Positions 28,454-39,039 are shown, counted from the first letter of the stretch. The stretch: 64,000 bases of DNA from Vibrio pomeroyi (GCF_024347595.1 NZ_AP025506.1:806001-870000), one strand, 5' to 3'. Notes: generated by a model not told the origin, from the sequence alone. Program-made: numbers and translations.

Positions 28454-28506
28454 AAGAGCTCCCTAGCTATTACCTTACTTAAGGTTAAAAGTGGGAGCTC
28501 TTTTTG
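28454..28506 (+). terminator. Terminator after chitobiase
   Basis: AAGAGCTCCC and GGGAGCTCTT arms enclose a 30-base loop with an internal hairpin, followed by TTTTTG. Confidence 0.75.
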
Positions 28507-28969
28507 TTTGTTGCGAATTAGGCTCTCATCCAAAACGGGAACATATAGAAACCGTCTTTGTTTATAACGTCAACAATGCACATAAGGTGAGGTTCATCGC
28601 AAAAGTGACGCGCTTCTCATTATTCTCTTCAAAAAATAAGTCCCTCATAAAAAACTCTAAATCAGGTGTGATTCAATTAACCAAATCTAATTTTGCACCG
28701 TAAAATAATGTGATCCCGATCTGTACATTTTTCCATCTTGAGTTTTTTATCAATTTTTATGTTTTTAAGTGTTTGATTTTAAAGTGTTAAATAACTTGTT
28801 CTTTTTTGATAGTGAGAGAGATCACTCTGTCTGCTCTTTTATTTTGAAACGCAAATTAATTCGAGCAACATAGATTTCATGCCAGGGAGGCGACCAACTA
28901 CTCAAGCGGTGAAGGTGAATGATGTACCGAAGATATGCCGCTGAAAAAATCAAACTAAGGCAGTTTACT
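28507..28969. other. Intergenic region before the KdgM-like porin
   Basis: About 460 AT-rich bases. A plus-strand reading frame at 28491-28703 has no ribosome site or family likeness and is not taken as a gene. The region holds a CRP-like site (listed separately) and a possible 100-base untranslated leader containing CCAGGGAGGCGACC. Confidence 0.55.
28811..28826 (+). promoter_or_regulatory. Candidate CRP (cAMP receptor) site
   Basis: AGTGA-N6-TCACT, a perfect inverted repeat with the CRP spacing, differing from the consensus TGTGA-N6-TCACA only at the outermost bases. It lies about 145 bases before the porin start, suitable for class I activation. Confidence 0.5.
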
Positions 28970-29662
28970 ATGAAAAAAATTATCGCTCTAAGTGCTCTTT
29001 CTCTTGCTTTCGCTTCTAGTGCTTTTGCTGGTTCTTCTTACGTAACAGGTAACATCCAAATTCATGATGACGGCCGTATCCACGGTTCTGATATGACTTC
29101 TACGCTAGAAGCTGGTCACACGTTTGACAACTCTCTAGGCGGCTTCACGGTTTACTCTGAGTTTGATGGTATCCAACTGGGTAAACTTGAATCTGAAAAT
29201 GGCGGTGCAGGTAATACTACTCCTGGTATCACTGTAGGTGGTGAGCAATCTTTCAATATCACTGACAACCTATGGGTTGCTGCTGGTTACCAACACCTAT
29301 TCTCTGCAGGTGAAAGCATTCAGTTCCGTCCATTAGTTAAGATCGGCTACAACTTCGATAACGGTATCTCTATTAGCAACCGTACTCGTGCACACATTGA
29401 TGATACTTCTGCTAATGCAGATACTGACTACCGCATGGATAACCGCATTGCTTACACAGTGAATGCTGACCTAGCACTTAGCTACAACAACGTATACATG
29501 ATTGATGCAGAAGCTATGGACCACGAGTTACGTGCAACATGGACTCGTCAAGGCGTTCAACCTTACTTTGAGTTCCGTAGCCAAGCTAACGGCGTAGACT
29601 TCGCAAACGGCGATTCTAAGCAGAACAACGCATTCGTATTCGGTGCTTCTTACGGCTTCTAA
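28970..29662 (+). CDS. KdgM/NanC-like outer-membrane porin
   Basis: 230 residues from ATG 28970, preceded by AAGG nine bases away; this start opens a standard signal peptide ending SSAFA. The mature chain alternates polar and hydrophobic residues with aromatic girdles, consistent with about 12 beta strands, and ends in the outer-membrane signature phenylalanine (FVFGASYGF). Size and pattern fit the KdgM/NanC family of small monomeric channels for acidic oligosaccharides such as oligogalacturonate or sialic acid. The substrate cannot be told from sequence. Confidence 0.65.
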   Translation: MKKIIALSALSLAFASSAFAGSSYVTGNIQIHDDGRIHGSDMTSTLEAGHTFDNSLGGFTVYSEFDGIQLGKLESENGGAGNTTPGITVGGEQSFNITDNLWVAAGYQHLFSAGESIQFRPLVKIGYNFDNGISISNRTRAHIDDTSANADTDYRMDNRIAYTVNADLALSYNNVYMIDAEAMDHELRATWTRQGVQPYFEFRSQANGVDFANGDSKQNNAFVFGASYGF

Positions 29663-29810
29663 GCGGATTTATTTGGCGGTTTAGTCAATGAGACTATCCG
29701 CGAAATAGCTTTTTTGCCAAAGCACTTCCTTCGTGAATGAGCGAGGGGATTAAGCGGCACTAACAGCCCGGTTAGTGTCGCGACAAGATTTGCTTTACTG
29801 TCCAAAAGCA

Positions 29811-29868
29811 AAGAGCCTAGTAAGTAAACCACAGTCTTGGGTTTGCTTAATACTAGGCTCTATTTTTA
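29811..29868. terminator. Long hairpin terminator between the porin and the DUF411 gene
   Basis: AGAGCCTAGTA pairs with TACTAGGCTCT, and an inner AAGTAAACC / GGGTTTGCTT stem extends it. It is followed by TATTTTTAT on the plus strand and lies between convergent genes. Confidence 0.8.
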
Positions 29869-29900
29869 TGCTTTCATTTCTAGCTTAGTGTTTGTGTACT

Positions 29901-30341
29901 TTAGTTACCTTTATAGTGACGGTACTCAAACACCTGACCTTTATCATTAAACGCGTACACAGAGTACTCGTCTTTCTTATCGCCATATTCCATACCCGGT
30001 GAGCCCATTGGCATACCCGGAACCGCCAAACCAATCGCATTACGTGGTGGGTTTTCTAAAAAGGCTTTTACGTCTTCCGCTGGAATGTGACCTTCAAACA
30101 CATAACCGTCGATCTCTGCGGTGTGGCAAGAAGCCAGCTCTTGCGTTACGCCTAACTTTTGTTTGATAGGGTTCATATCATCGTGGAGCTTCTCTGTTAC
30201 ATCGAACCCGGCATCACGCATATGCTCTGTCCATTCTGTGCAGCAGCCGCAGTATGGAGATTTGTGGTTTAGAACATCAGTAGCCAAAGCCTGTCCTGAA
30301 ATTGCAGCGAGTGCAGTAAGAGTCATAACTTTACGAATCAT
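29901..30341 (-). CDS. DUF411 metal-binding protein, copper-resistance type
   Basis: 146 residues from ATG 30341. Signal peptide ends in ALA. The mature start [16 protein letters not shown] carries a C-x-C-C metal-binding motif, followed by [22 protein letters not shown] and a Met-rich [14 protein letters not shown] loop, all typical of DUF411 (CopG-like) periplasmic copper-binding proteins. Its start overlaps the copA stop by 11 bases, so both are made from one copper-induced transcript. It likely binds copper exported by CopA. Confidence 0.88.
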   Translation of the reverse strand: MIRKVMTLTALAAISGQALATDVLNHKSPYCGCCTEWTEHMRDAGFDVTEKLHDDMNPIKQKLGVTQELASCHTAEIDGYVFEGHIPAEDVKAFLENPPRNAIGLAVPGMPMGSPGMEYGDKKDEYSVYAFNDKGQVFEYRHYKGN

Positions 30342-33081
30342 GGTTAACCTCATGAATATGGTTTTTATTGATATTAGAATGAGTTGGTTTGAACAATCTC
30401 AGCCTGTTGGCATTGCTTACGACAGTAATTGACGACATCGCCATAGCTGCTCCTGCAACTACTGGGCTAAGCAGAAATCCAAAAAACGGGTAGAGCACAC
30501 CGGCCGCAATAGGGATGCCAAGCGAGTTATAGATGAAGGCTCCAAATAGGTTTTGCTTCATGTTTCTCACGGTCGCTTGGGACAGTTCTATAGCGTTACT
30601 TACAGACAGTGGCGACGAGTTGAGGAGTGTCATTTGTGCACTTTCAATCGCAACATCACTGCCACTGCCCATTGCGATACCTATGTCGGCCTGAGCAAGC
30701 GCTGGTGCATCGTTAATGCCATCTCCAACCATAGCCACACTCTTATATTGTTGTTGAAGCTGAATAATATGCTGAGCTTTCTGCTCCGGTAGTACTTCCG
30801 AGATTACTTCATCGATACCGACGCTTTTGCCAATCGCTTGAGCAACAGAATCGTTGTCGCCTGTTAGTAGCACGGTGTGAATTCCGGCGGATTTTAGTTG
30901 AGCAATGGCTTGTTTGCTATCTATTTTTAAGGCGTCTGAAATGCCTAAGATGCCTTCCAGTTTCTGGTCGATGACTACGAAGATGGGTGTCCATGCTTGT
31001 GTACGACAAAGCTCGATAAAGTCACTGCCAATTTTAGTATCAATACCAAGTTGGGTTAGGTATTTAAGAGAGCCGACTTGAACGTGTTTACCGTTAATGT
31101 TGGCTTGTACTCCAAGGCCTCGGCGGTTTTCAAAGTCGCTGTGTGGGAGTGCTGAAATTTCTAAGTTTTCGGCATACTGGCAAACGGCTTTCGCAAGTGG
31201 GTGCTCTGAACCGACTTCAACCGAATAGGCGTAAGCCAACAGTTCTTGTTCTGATAGGTTGTGATAAAAGGCCTGCTGAACGCTTGGTTTGCCTTGGGTT
31301 AGGGTGCCTGTTTTATCAAATACAACCGCGTCAATCTTGCTGGCTGATTGCAACACATCGGCGTCTTTGATTAGAACACCAAACTCAGCGGCTTTACCTA
31401 CGCCGACAGTAATCGAAAGCGGCGTTGCTAGGCCTAAGGCACACGGACAAGCGATGATCAGCACGGTAGTCGATACCACAAGCATGTAACTTGCACTTGG
31501 TTGTGGGCCAACAAAAAACCAAACTAGGGCGGCAACAGCTGCGATCGCGACCACAACGGGTACGAACACGGCCGAGATAGAGTCGGCAAGCTTCGCAATC
31601 GCAGGTTTGCTGCTTTGTGCTTGGCGAACCATCTGAATGATTCGAGCCAACATGGTGCTTGAGCCAATTCCTGTCGCTTCAATAACTAAACTGCCATCGC
31701 CGTTAATGGTACCCGCCGAAACGCCATCACTCACCGATTTTACGTTGGGAAGCGGTTCACCAGTCAGCATGGATTCATCGATGTAAGACTCACCAGAAAC
31801 CACAACACCATCAACTGGCACTTTCTCACCCGGTTTGACGCGTACTTGTATGCCTACTTGGATAGCTTCTACAGCAATAGTTTGTTCTTTGCCATCGACG
31901 ATGACCACCGCTTTTTGAGGTTGTAGGTTAATCAAAGCTTGTAGTGATTTTGTGGTGCGAGCTTTGGCTTTGGCTTCAATGTAGTGACCCAAAGAAATAA
32001 GGCCTACTATCATCGCGCTCGCCTCAAAGTAGACATGGCGAGATGGTTCTGGGAACCATGATGGAATCAGTACGACCAGCATTGAGTAGAACCATGCTGC
32101 ACCTGTACCCAAAGCAACTAACGTATCCATAGTCGCGCGCTTGTGCATCAGTGATTGCCACGCGTTAGTGAAAAAGCTACGACCTGAAGTGGCCAGCAGT
32201 ACCAAACAGACCACACCGATTAATCCCCAAGCCAGTTGGTCGTTAAATGTCGTAATGGTCATGCTGCCGCCGAACACACCCCAAGCCATCAGCGGAGATC
32301 CAAGCAGTAGCGCACTTACTGAGTTTTTCAGAAAGGCTTGTTGAGTGCGAAGTTGTTGCTCTTGCTGCTTTTGTTGTTGTGTTGCCGCATCATCAACAAA
32401 CTCGGCGCCATAACCTGCGGCTTTAACCGATTGGATGAGTTCGTTTTCGATCAGGTCACGTGTTTTAGAGGTGAAAACCAAGGCCGTTTGCTCGGCAAGG
32501 TTGATCTGAGTTTGGTCGACGAACTCATTCTTTTTCAGTGCTTTCTCGACTGAAGAAACACAGCTTGCACACGTCATTCCCTCAAGAACAAGGTGATAAG
32601 TATATTGACTCGCAACGGGTTCAGTAGGCGTTGTTTTTGTAGGTGCCGATTTTTTATCTTCTTCTAACTCGGAACTTAGTGAGAGGTCATTAGATTCAGC
32701 GTATGGGACGGCGTGATAACCCACGCTTTCGACCAACTCAACCACCTCAGATTCAGAAAGCAGAGTGATTAGTGATAATTCCTGTTTGCTGACTTCGATG
32801 TTTGAGGCTTGCTCGGTTTGTTCAAGCGCTTGAGTCAGTTTGTTCACACACTTGCCACAGTTAAGACCGGATAGAGAAAGGTGCAGTTTGTTACCCATGC
32901 TGTAGCCAAGTGACGCTAACTGTTCGTTGAGGTGAACGTAACTGAATGGAGTCGAAATATCGATGTAGGTCGGCGATATATCATTGATCGTCGTGTTGTC
33001 GAGATCAGCAAACAGTGTGCGGACTTTCTTCGCACAACCCATGCAATTTAGGCCGTTGAGCGCGGTTGTGTAGTGGTTCAT
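30331..33081 (-). CDS. copA: Copper-exporting P1B-type ATPase CopA
   Basis: 916 residues from ATG 33081; an earlier in-frame start would run through the promoter. Three N-terminal heavy-metal domains carry C-x-x-C at Cys13/16 (CMGC), Cys75/78 (CGKC) and Cys171/174 (CASC). Then follow the A-domain ([17 protein letters not shown]), the transport CPC motif in [13 protein letters not shown], the phosphorylation site DKTGTLT, the SEHPLA motif and the [11 protein letters not shown] hinge. Pumps Cu(I) out of the cytosol. Promoter has a CueR-type site. The usual neighbour cueR is not in this window. Confidence 0.96.
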   Translation of the reverse strand: MNHYTTALNGLNCMGCAKKVRTLFADLDNTTINDISPTYIDISTPFSYVHLNEQLASLGYSMGNKLHLSLSGLNCGKCVNKLTQALEQTEQASNIEVSKQELSLITLLSESEVVELVESVGYHAVPYAESNDLSLSSELEEDKKSAPTKTTPTEPVASQYTYHLVLEGMTCASCVSSVEKALKKNEFVDQTQINLAEQTALVFTSKTRDLIENELIQSVKAAGYGAEFVDDAATQQQKQQEQQLRTQQAFLKNSVSALLLGSPLMAWGVFGGSMTITTFNDQLAWGLIGVVCLVLLATSGRSFFTNAWQSLMHKRATMDTLVALGTGAAWFYSMLVVLIPSWFPEPSRHVYFEASAMIVGLISLGHYIEAKAKARTTKSLQALINLQPQKAVVIVDGKEQTIAVEAIQVGIQVRVKPGEKVPVDGVVVSGESYIDESMLTGEPLPNVKSVSDGVSAGTINGDGSLVIEATGIGSSTMLARIIQMVRQAQSSKPAIAKLADSISAVFVPVVVAIAAVAALVWFFVGPQPSASYMLVVSTTVLIIACPCALGLATPLSITVGVGKAAEFGVLIKDADVLQSASKIDAVVFDKTGTLTQGKPSVQQAFYHNLSEQELLAYAYSVEVGSEHPLAKAVCQYAENLEISALPHSDFENRRGLGVQANINGKHVQVGSLKYLTQLGIDTKIGSDFIELCRTQAWTPIFVVIDQKLEGILGISDALKIDSKQAIAQLKSAGIHTVLLTGDNDSVAQAIGKSVGIDEVISEVLPEQKAQHIIQLQQQYKSVAMVGDGINDAPALAQADIGIAMGSGSDVAIESAQMTLLNSSPLSVSNAIELSQATVRNMKQNLFGAFIYNSLGIPIAAGVLYPFFGFLLSPVVAGAAMAMSSITVVSNANRLRLFKPTHSNINKNHIHEVNHDS

Positions 33082-33109
33082 ATCGATACTCCAATTCTCA
33101 TCTACGCCT

Positions 33110-33140
33110 AACATAAACCTTCCCGTAAGGGTAAGGTCAA
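33110..33140 (-). promoter_or_regulatory. CueR (MerR-family) promoter of copA
   Basis: On the reverse strand TTGACC (-35, 33135-33140) and TATGTT (-10, 33110-33115) are 19 bases apart, the over-long spacing that MerR-family activators correct by DNA untwisting. The spacer holds an inverted repeat whose arms read ACCTTACCC and GGGAAGGT (33117-33137), very close to the E. coli copA CueR site. Confidence 0.88.
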
Positions 33141-33260
33141 ACATAAATTCAAGAATTTGATCTTAGTGGTGTGTTAGCTGGTGGCTTCAAGTTTTAAATA
33201 GCAGAGTGGAAAAAGCATGCGCGACTATAATCTACTGGCTAAAGCTATAGTGTTGCTACT

Positions 33261-33288
33261 TTGAAGGCGGAATTCGGCTTTCTATAAT
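33261..33288 (+). promoter_or_regulatory. Probable gltX promoter
   Basis: TTGAAG (33261-33266) and a perfect TATAAT (33283-33288) with 16-base spacing. It would give an untranslated leader of about 150 bases before gltX. Confidence 0.6.
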
Positions 33289-33444
33289 CGCTTTCGTACA
33301 ACAACAGCACATTAATCATTCACTACTGATTGTAGATTTAAGCGGTGGTGATAAAATAGCGCCCAAAATTTAGTGATATTTTGCCATTACAGGCTTTGTA
33401 ATCGGCTCCACTAAAAGAATCACCTACATAATCAAGGTATTTAA

Positions 33445-34872
33445 ATGACGGTTAAAACTCGTTTTGCTCCTAGCCCAACTGGCTATCTTCACGTTGGTGG
33501 TGCACGTACTGCACTTTACTCTTGGCTATTCGCTAAAAACCAAGGCGGTGAATTCGTTCTACGTATCGAAGACACAGACCTTGAGCGTAACTCTCAAGAA
33601 GCGGTTGATGCAATTCTAGAAGGCATGCAATGGATGGGTATGGAATGGGACGAAGGTCCTTACTACCAATCTAAGCGTTTTGACCGTTACAACGAAATGG
33701 TTGATAAGCTACTTGCTGAAGACAAAGCATTCAAATGCTACGCGTCTAAAGAACTGCTTGATGAAATTCGTGCAGAGCAAGAAGAAAACAAAGAGATGGC
33801 TCGCTACGATGCTAACCACCCTAAAGTTGTTGCAGCAAACGAAGCAGCAAAAGAAGGCGATGCATGCGTTATCCGTTTCCGTAACCCTAAAGAAGGCAGC
33901 GTAGTATTTGATGACCAAATCCGTGGTCGCATCGAAATCGCTAACAGCCAACTTGATGACCTAATCATTCGCCGTACAGATGGCGCTCCTACTTACAACT
34001 TCGTAGTAGTAGTGGATGACTGGGACATGGGTATTACACACGTTGTTCGTGGTGAAGACCACATCAACAACACACCTCGTCAAATCAACATCTATGAAGC
34101 ACTAGGCGCGCCAGTTCCAACGTTCGCTCACTGTGCAATGATTCTAGGTGATGACGGTGCGAAACTTTCTAAGCGTCACGGTGCTGTATCTGTAATGCAA
34201 TACCGCGACGAAGGTTACCTACCAAATGCACTAAACAACTACCTAGTTCGTTTAGGTTGGTCTCACGGTGACCAAGAGATCTTCTCTCAAGAAGAGATGA
34301 TTGAATTCTTCAGCCTAAACGCAATCAGCAAGTCTGCATCTGCATTCAACACTGACAAGCTACTTTGGTTGAACAACCACTACATCAAGACTTCTGAACC
34401 TGAGTACGTTGCAAAATACCTGCAATGGCACCTAGATGCGCAGAAGATCGATACAACAAACGGTCCAGCTATCACTGAAGTGATCAAGCTAGTTGGCGAG
34501 CGTTGTAACACACTTATCGAACTTGCTGAGCAATCTCGTTACTTCTACGAAGATTTCTCTGAGTTTGAAGCTGGCGCAGCTAAGAAGCACCTACGTGGTG
34601 TTGCTAAAGGCCCACTAGAGCTTGCTCTTGCTAAGGTTGAAGCACTTGAAGATTTCACTACTGTAAACATCAAAGACGGTGTGATTGCAGCAGTATGTGA
34701 AGAGCTAGAGATCGGCATGGGTAAAATCGGTATGCCACTTCGCGTAGCAGTAACAGGCGGCGGTCAGTCTCCTTCTGTTGATGCTGTGATGGAGCTTGTT
34801 GGTAAAGAGCGCGTAATCGCTCGCATCAAGATGGCTCTTGAGTTCATCGCTGAGCGTGAAGCTAACGCTTAA
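33445..34872 (+). CDS. gltX: Glutamyl-tRNA synthetase
   Basis: 475 residues. Charges tRNA-Glu with glutamate for protein and, through hemA, haem synthesis. The class I signature is [17 protein letters not shown] and the KMSKS loop reads GAKLSKRHG. The [13 protein letters not shown] block and the C-terminal anticodon-binding region are present. The gene uses strongly biased codons, as expected for high expression. Single gene with promoter and terminator. Confidence 0.98.
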   Translation: MTVKTRFAPSPTGYLHVGGARTALYSWLFAKNQGGEFVLRIEDTDLERNSQEAVDAILEGMQWMGMEWDEGPYYQSKRFDRYNEMVDKLLAEDKAFKCYASKELLDEIRAEQEENKEMARYDANHPKVVAANEAAKEGDACVIRFRNPKEGSVVFDDQIRGRIEIANSQLDDLIIRRTDGAPTYNFVVVVDDWDMGITHVVRGEDHINNTPRQINIYEALGAPVPTFAHCAMILGDDGAKLSKRHGAVSVMQYRDEGYLPNALNNYLVRLGWSHGDQEIFSQEEMIEFFSLNAISKSASAFNTDKLLWLNNHYIKTSEPEYVAKYLQWHLDAQKIDTTNGPAITEVIKLVGERCNTLIELAEQSRYFYEDFSEFEAGAAKKHLRGVAKGPLELALAKVEALEDFTTVNIKDGVIAAVCEELEIGMGKIGMPLRVAVTGGGQSPSVDAVMELVGKERVIARIKMALEFIAEREANA

Positions 34873-34894
34873 TTAAGCGATTGTTAGATTCAAC

Positions 34895-34928
34895 AAAAGG
34901 GTCAGTAACTTGGTTACTGACCCTTTTT
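34895..34928 (+). terminator. Terminator after gltX
   Basis: Stem AAAGGGTCAGTAAC / GTTACTGACCCTTT with a TTG loop and following T run, 22 bases past the stop. Confidence 0.9.
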
Positions 34929-34962
34929 ATTTGTCTCGAGCTTTATTATCTAAACAACTTCG

Positions 34963-35427
34963 TTATAGCTGGTCGTCGGCAATCATTTGAGTCGCTTGCG
35001 CGGCTGTTTTCTTATCGAACAGGATATCCATCATCGCTTTGATGCGCTCCATATCGTCACCAAATTTCGAAAAGTTGCCGCTATTCGGCGCTTTAAAATC
35101 AACATTGCCTACGCGCTGCTGATCTTGATACGCCGAGATCTTAGCGTCTGCCACAAAGGTTCTGAAATCCCAACTCCAACGAGACACGTAATCTAGTGTA
35201 ATCTCTTCAGGGTTGTGTTGTGAACCATCTGCAACAACCTTACATTTGACTTGATTATTCAGACACCAGTCGAGCATTGAATCGAGGAAGACCGCACGAG
35301 TTTTCTCATCCTCAACTATCGTGACCTGCTCGATTGTATTTGCTTCTGGAAGTGCGTTTCCTGAATACTTAGGTGCACTACAACCTGCGAGTAAAACGAC
35401 AACAGCAGCAACTAACCAATTTTTCAT
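34963..35427 (-). CDS. Small lipoprotein of unknown function
   Basis: 154 residues with lipobox LAGC (Cys16). The mature part has SMLDWCLNNQVKC (a Cys pair) and the pattern LDYVSRWSWDFRTFVADAKISAYQDQQRVG, which I associate with the Sbal_3080-type lipoprotein group known only from genome annotation. It is nine bases beyond apeR on the same strand, so it may be co-transcribed with the end of the pigment operon, although no role in it is known. Confidence 0.75.
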   Translation of the reverse strand: MKNWLVAAVVVLLAGCSAPKYSGNALPEANTIEQVTIVEDEKTRAVFLDSMLDWCLNNQVKCKVVADGSQHNPEEITLDYVSRWSWDFRTFVADAKISAYQDQQRVGNVDFKAPNSGNFSKFGDDMERIKAMMDILFDKKTAAQATQMIADDQL

Positions 35428-35435
35428 TATCTATC

Positions 35436-36659
35436 CTAGATTTTCTTGAAGATGATTGAAGTGTTGATTCCGCCAAAAGCAAAGTTGTTGCTCATCAGGT
35501 ATTCAACATCCAATTCGCGACCAGAGCCTGTGATGTAATCGAGCTTGCCGCACTGCTCATCGACATTCTCAAGGTTTAGGGTTGGGCTGAACCAACCGCT
35601 GTGCATCATCTCTAGGCTTAACCAAGCTTCAATCGCACCACACGCTCCAAGCGTATGACCAAAGTAACTCTTAAGAGAGCTAATAGGCACTTCGCCAAAG
35701 ATATTCGCTGTCGCATTACTCTCTGCAATATCGCCTTTTTCAGTTGCAGTGCCGTGTGCAGAAACATAGCCAATCTTCTCGGCTGGAAGCTGTGCATCTC
35801 TCAATGCTTTCTCCATACAAACTTGCATGGTTTCCATCTGAGGTTGGGTCACATGAGCCGCATCGCAGTTGCTGGCAAAGCCAATGATCTCAGCATAGAT
35901 CTTCGCGCCGCGAGCAACAGCATGTTCATACTCTTCAAGAACAAGCGTACCGGCACCTTCACCGATAACCAAGCCATCACGCTCGCTGTCGTATGGGCTA
36001 GGGGATTTCTTGGGTGTGTCGTTTTTTAAACTGGTAGCAAAAAGGGTATCGAAAACGGCAGACTCAGTAGGGCAGAGTTCTTCGCCACCACCGGCAACCA
36101 TTACCGTTTGGTAGCCGTGCTTGATAGCCTCATAAGCGTAACCAATGGCTTGGCTTCCTGAAGTACACGCACTGCTGGTAGGAATGACACGGCCGCGCAG
36201 ACCAAAGAACAGACCTACGTTTACCGCAGCTGTATGTGGCATCATTTGAACGTAAGTGGTTGCTGTGATTGCTCGTGTCGACTTCTCGTTCAGCATCACA
36301 CCGAACGCGCCAACGGCATCAGTACTGCCAGTAGAAGAACCGTAAGCGATACCAGTCTCACCATTGGTCAAAATGTCGTGGCCAATCAGCCCTGCTTGCT
36401 CCAATGCATTTTCTGTCGCAACCGTTGCTAGGCGTGATACTCGCCCCATGCCACGTACTTGCTTACGCTTATAGTGTTTAGGGAGTTGGAAGTTATCAAT
36501 AGGTGCAGCAAGCTTAGTGTTGAGACCATCATATTGCTCAAAGCTTGGCATATATTGTGTGGCATTTTCACAGGCTTTTAGTTTTGGTTCGATGTGCTGC
36601 CAGTCGTTACCAAAGGCAGTAACGCCAGACATACCAGTTACAACAACGCGGCGGGTCAT
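35436..36659 (-). CDS. apeR: Beta-ketoacyl-ACP synthase of the aryl polyene cluster
   Basis: 407 residues, FabF/FabB-type thiolase fold. The catalytic triad is intact: Cys165 in PTSSACTSGS, His302 in SAHGTATEKGD and His335 in SYFGHTLGACGA. It is thought to act in the polyene's elongation, perhaps at initiation, alongside ApeO. Its ATG overlaps the apeQ stop by four bases. Last recognised biosynthetic gene of a 17-gene reverse-strand row. The letter follows the order used for the E. coli and Xenorhabdus clusters. Confidence 0.85.
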   Translation of the reverse strand: MTRRVVVTGMSGVTAFGNDWQHIEPKLKACENATQYMPSFEQYDGLNTKLAAPIDNFQLPKHYKRKQVRGMGRVSRLATVATENALEQAGLIGHDILTNGETGIAYGSSTGSTDAVGAFGVMLNEKSTRAITATTYVQMMPHTAAVNVGLFFGLRGRVIPTSSACTSGSQAIGYAYEAIKHGYQTVMVAGGGEELCPTESAVFDTLFATSLKNDTPKKSPSPYDSERDGLVIGEGAGTLVLEEYEHAVARGAKIYAEIIGFASNCDAAHVTQPQMETMQVCMEKALRDAQLPAEKIGYVSAHGTATEKGDIAESNATANIFGEVPISSLKSYFGHTLGACGAIEAWLSLEMMHSGWFSPTLNLENVDEQCGKLDYITGSGRELDVEYLMSNNFAFGGINTSIIFKKI

Positions 36660-37381
36660 ACTAAGCCTCCATTAACTGAAATCACTTGGCGAGTTACGTA
36701 GCCTGCAATATCAGACATTAGGTAGCTGACTAGTCCTGCCACTTCTTCTGGTTCACCCATGCGGCGTAGTGGTACTTGAGGAAGCGCATGATCTTTTACA
36801 TGCTCATCAACCATGCCAGTGTCAATTAAGCCCGGAGCCACACAGTTTACGGTGATCTTGCGTTTGGCGAGTTCTAGAGCAAGAGACTTAGTCGCACCAA
36901 TCACGCCAGCTTTTGCAGCTGCATAGTTGGTTTGACCGCGGTTACCCATGATGCCGGATACAGACGCAAGGGTGACGATGCGACCGCCTTTACGTTTTTG
37001 AACCATAGGCATCACACAAGGGTGAAGTACGTTGTAGAAGCTGTCGAGGTTGGTATGGATCACTCCGTCCCACTCTTCTTCCGTCATCGCTGGGAATGCG
37101 GTGTCACGAGTAATGCCCGCGTTGTTTACCACACCGTAGTAAGCGCCATGTTCAGCAATATCAGACTCAAGCTTTTCGCGACATTCGCTGCGGTTGCTGA
37201 TATCAAATTGGATAAGACGCCCTGCGCCACCCAGTTCGGTGATCGATTGTAGAGTCTCTTCAGCACCCTGTTTGTCACCCATGTAATGAACGGCAATTTC
37301 AAATCCGTCTTTCGCGAGTTGAATAGCGATCGCTTTACCGATGCCTTTGCTGGCACCAGTGACTAAAACCTGACGGGTCAT
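36656..37381 (-). CDS. apeQ: 3-ketoacyl-ACP reductase (FabG-like)
   Basis: 241 residues, short-chain dehydrogenase. Cofactor motif TGASKGIGKAIA, NNAGITRD, catalytic Ser in TLASVSGIMG and Tyr-x-x-x-Lys in YAAAKAG are all present, as is the FabG-like ending SVNGG. Reduces the beta-keto group after each extension of the polyene. Overlaps both neighbours by four bases, so translation is coupled. Confidence 0.88.
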   Translation of the reverse strand: MTRQVLVTGASKGIGKAIAIQLAKDGFEIAVHYMGDKQGAEETLQSITELGGAGRLIQFDISNRSECREKLESDIAEHGAYYGVVNNAGITRDTAFPAMTEEEWDGVIHTNLDSFYNVLHPCVMPMVQKRKGGRIVTLASVSGIMGNRGQTNYAAAKAGVIGATKSLALELAKRKITVNCVAPGLIDTGMVDEHVKDHALPQVPLRRMGEPEEVAGLVSYLMSDIAGYVTRQVISVNGGLV

Positions 37382-37842
37382 GATGGGCTCCTAGTTTTCA
37401 TTTCTTGTAATTTTTGTTCAGTTGGCACGTAGACGTTGAGTTGGCATTGAGCCACCAACTCGCCTTGGTCTTCGACTCTTGCGGTAAACACGGCCATACC
37501 ACTGTCTTCCATAAGCTGTTCGGCGTAGATATCAAGGGTTTGACCTTGAGCAAATTCATCGCAAAGTGATTTGTAGCGACGAGAGCCAAGCAGGAAACCG
37601 ATTGGGGGAGTGGTGCCATTTTTCAGCGCATGGTATCCAGACCACGCCGCAACAGACTGCGCCATAAACTCGATGCCAACATAAGCTGGGACCGTTTGAG
37701 ATTCGGCGTCAAAGAACAGATTATGGTCACCAATATCGACCTGACAGTGGATCGACAACGCCTCTACGCTGATAGCACGATCGATTAATATCATCGGATC
37801 ATCGTGAGGGAGGAGTTGGTCTACAGAAGGGATATCAGTCAT
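37378..37842 (-). CDS. apeP: Hotdog-fold 3-hydroxyacyl-ACP dehydratase
   Basis: 154 residues. The start QLLPHDDPMILIDRAISVE is FabZ/FabA-like, followed by a hotdog helix with YVGIEFMAQSVAAWSGYHAL. It removes water from hydroxyacyl chains to form the double bonds of the polyene. In the Xenorhabdus system ApeP works together with the other dehydratase, ApeI. Overlaps apeQ by four and apeO by eight bases. Confidence 0.82.
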   Translation of the reverse strand: MTDIPSVDQLLPHDDPMILIDRAISVEALSIHCQVDIGDHNLFFDAESQTVPAYVGIEFMAQSVAAWSGYHALKNGTTPPIGFLLGSRRYKSLCDEFAQGQTLDIYAEQLMEDSGMAVFTARVEDQGELVAQCQLNVYVPTEQKLQEMKTRSPS

Positions 37843-39034
37843 TTACTACACCAAAAATCAGGCTAATGTTGTTGCCACCAAAAGCGAATGAGTTGCTTAA
37901 GATGTTCTTTACTTTAAGTTTCTGCGAACAGTTTACCAAATCAATCTCAATATCTTCAGCTTTATCCTGACATTTTTGTAAGGGAAGCGGTAAGTCATAT
38001 TTCAAAATATGCCACGCAATTGCAGCCTCAATCGCACTTGCTGCTCCTAGAGTATGCCCGGTGAGCGGCTTGGTTGAGCTAACGGGAACCTTGTTTGCAA
38101 AAATACGGTGAATAGCTTTGCTTTCCATTGAATCATTGAGTGGTGTCGCAGTGCCGTGAGCATTAATGTAACCGATGTCTTCTGCTTGTAAGTTAGCAAA
38201 ATTTAACGCTTTTCTCATGGCTTGCTCAGCGCCATTTCCTTCAGGATGAGGCGCTGAAATATGGTGTGCATCAGAGCTATCACCACAGCCTAATAAGGCA
38301 ATGTATGGTGAGTTTTGGGTTGGACTTGTTGGCGCGAGCTTTGTTTTACTGAGCAACATAAACGCCGCTGCTTCACCAATATTGATGCCATCTCGAGTGG
38401 CACTAAATGGCTTACAATGCGTGGTCGAAAGAGCTTCAAGGCCATGGAAACCATTGAGCGTCAGCTTACACAGTGTATCAACACCGCCAACCAACACAGC
38501 ATCAGCCATGCCTGAATCTAATAAACGTTGGGCAGTGAGAAATACACGGCCACTGGATGAGCAGGCGGTCGAGATCGCGTAGCTTGGTCCGGTTAATGAT
38601 AAATACTGGCTAACGAATTCAGAGGTATTGCCTAACTCTTGTTTCGAGTAATGGTAATGCTCAGGAAATTCACCGTGTGCCAGTTTATGTTTGAATGCCG
38701 CTTCACCGTCCGAAATTCCCGAAGTACTGGTGCCTATAACTACTGCAATTCTGTCTGCGCCAAATTGAGATTTTGCTTGTTCGATAGAGTCTTCAATTTG
38801 ATTAAGAGCCGACAGTGCCAATTGATTATTGCGAGTGGCGTATTGCGCTTGAGCTGGTGGAATCTCTGGCAGTTCGCCAGACACTTTACCAACGACAGTA
38901 TGCTTGCCGTCGTTCAGCATATCGCTCACTTCAACCATGTTTGATTCACGTTCGTCTTTGAGACATCCATGAATGTCAGCAATACTTGAGCCTAACGCTG
39001 AGTGGAAACCACAGTCTTGGATATAAATAGGCAT
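37835..39034 (-). CDS. apeO: Beta-ketoacyl-ACP synthase (partner of the chain-length factor)
   Basis: 399 residues, FabF-like. Triad Cys158 (ISTACSSSG), His293 (INAHGTATPLND) and His327 (PLTGHTLGAAS) is complete. In the studied APE system this ketosynthase pairs with the inactive homologue ApeC to extend the polyene with malonyl units. Six bases after apeN and overlapping apeP by eight. Confidence 0.85.
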   Translation of the reverse strand: MPIYIQDCGFHSALGSSIADIHGCLKDERESNMVEVSDMLNDGKHTVVGKVSGELPEIPPAQAQYATRNNQLALSALNQIEDSIEQAKSQFGADRIAVVIGTSTSGISDGEAAFKHKLAHGEFPEHYHYSKQELGNTSEFVSQYLSLTGPSYAISTACSSSGRVFLTAQRLLDSGMADAVLVGGVDTLCKLTLNGFHGLEALSTTHCKPFSATRDGINIGEAAAFMLLSKTKLAPTSPTQNSPYIALLGCGDSSDAHHISAPHPEGNGAEQAMRKALNFANLQAEDIGYINAHGTATPLNDSMESKAIHRIFANKVPVSSTKPLTGHTLGAASAIEAAIAWHILKYDLPLPLQKCQDKAEDIEIDLVNCSQKLKVKNILSNSFAFGGNNISLIFGVVND

Positions 39035-39039
39035 AGTGT

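Noticed and set aside
28491..28703. Plus-strand frame of 70 residues after chitobiase
   Set aside because: It begins inside the chitobiase terminator, has no ribosome site and shows no protein-like composition.
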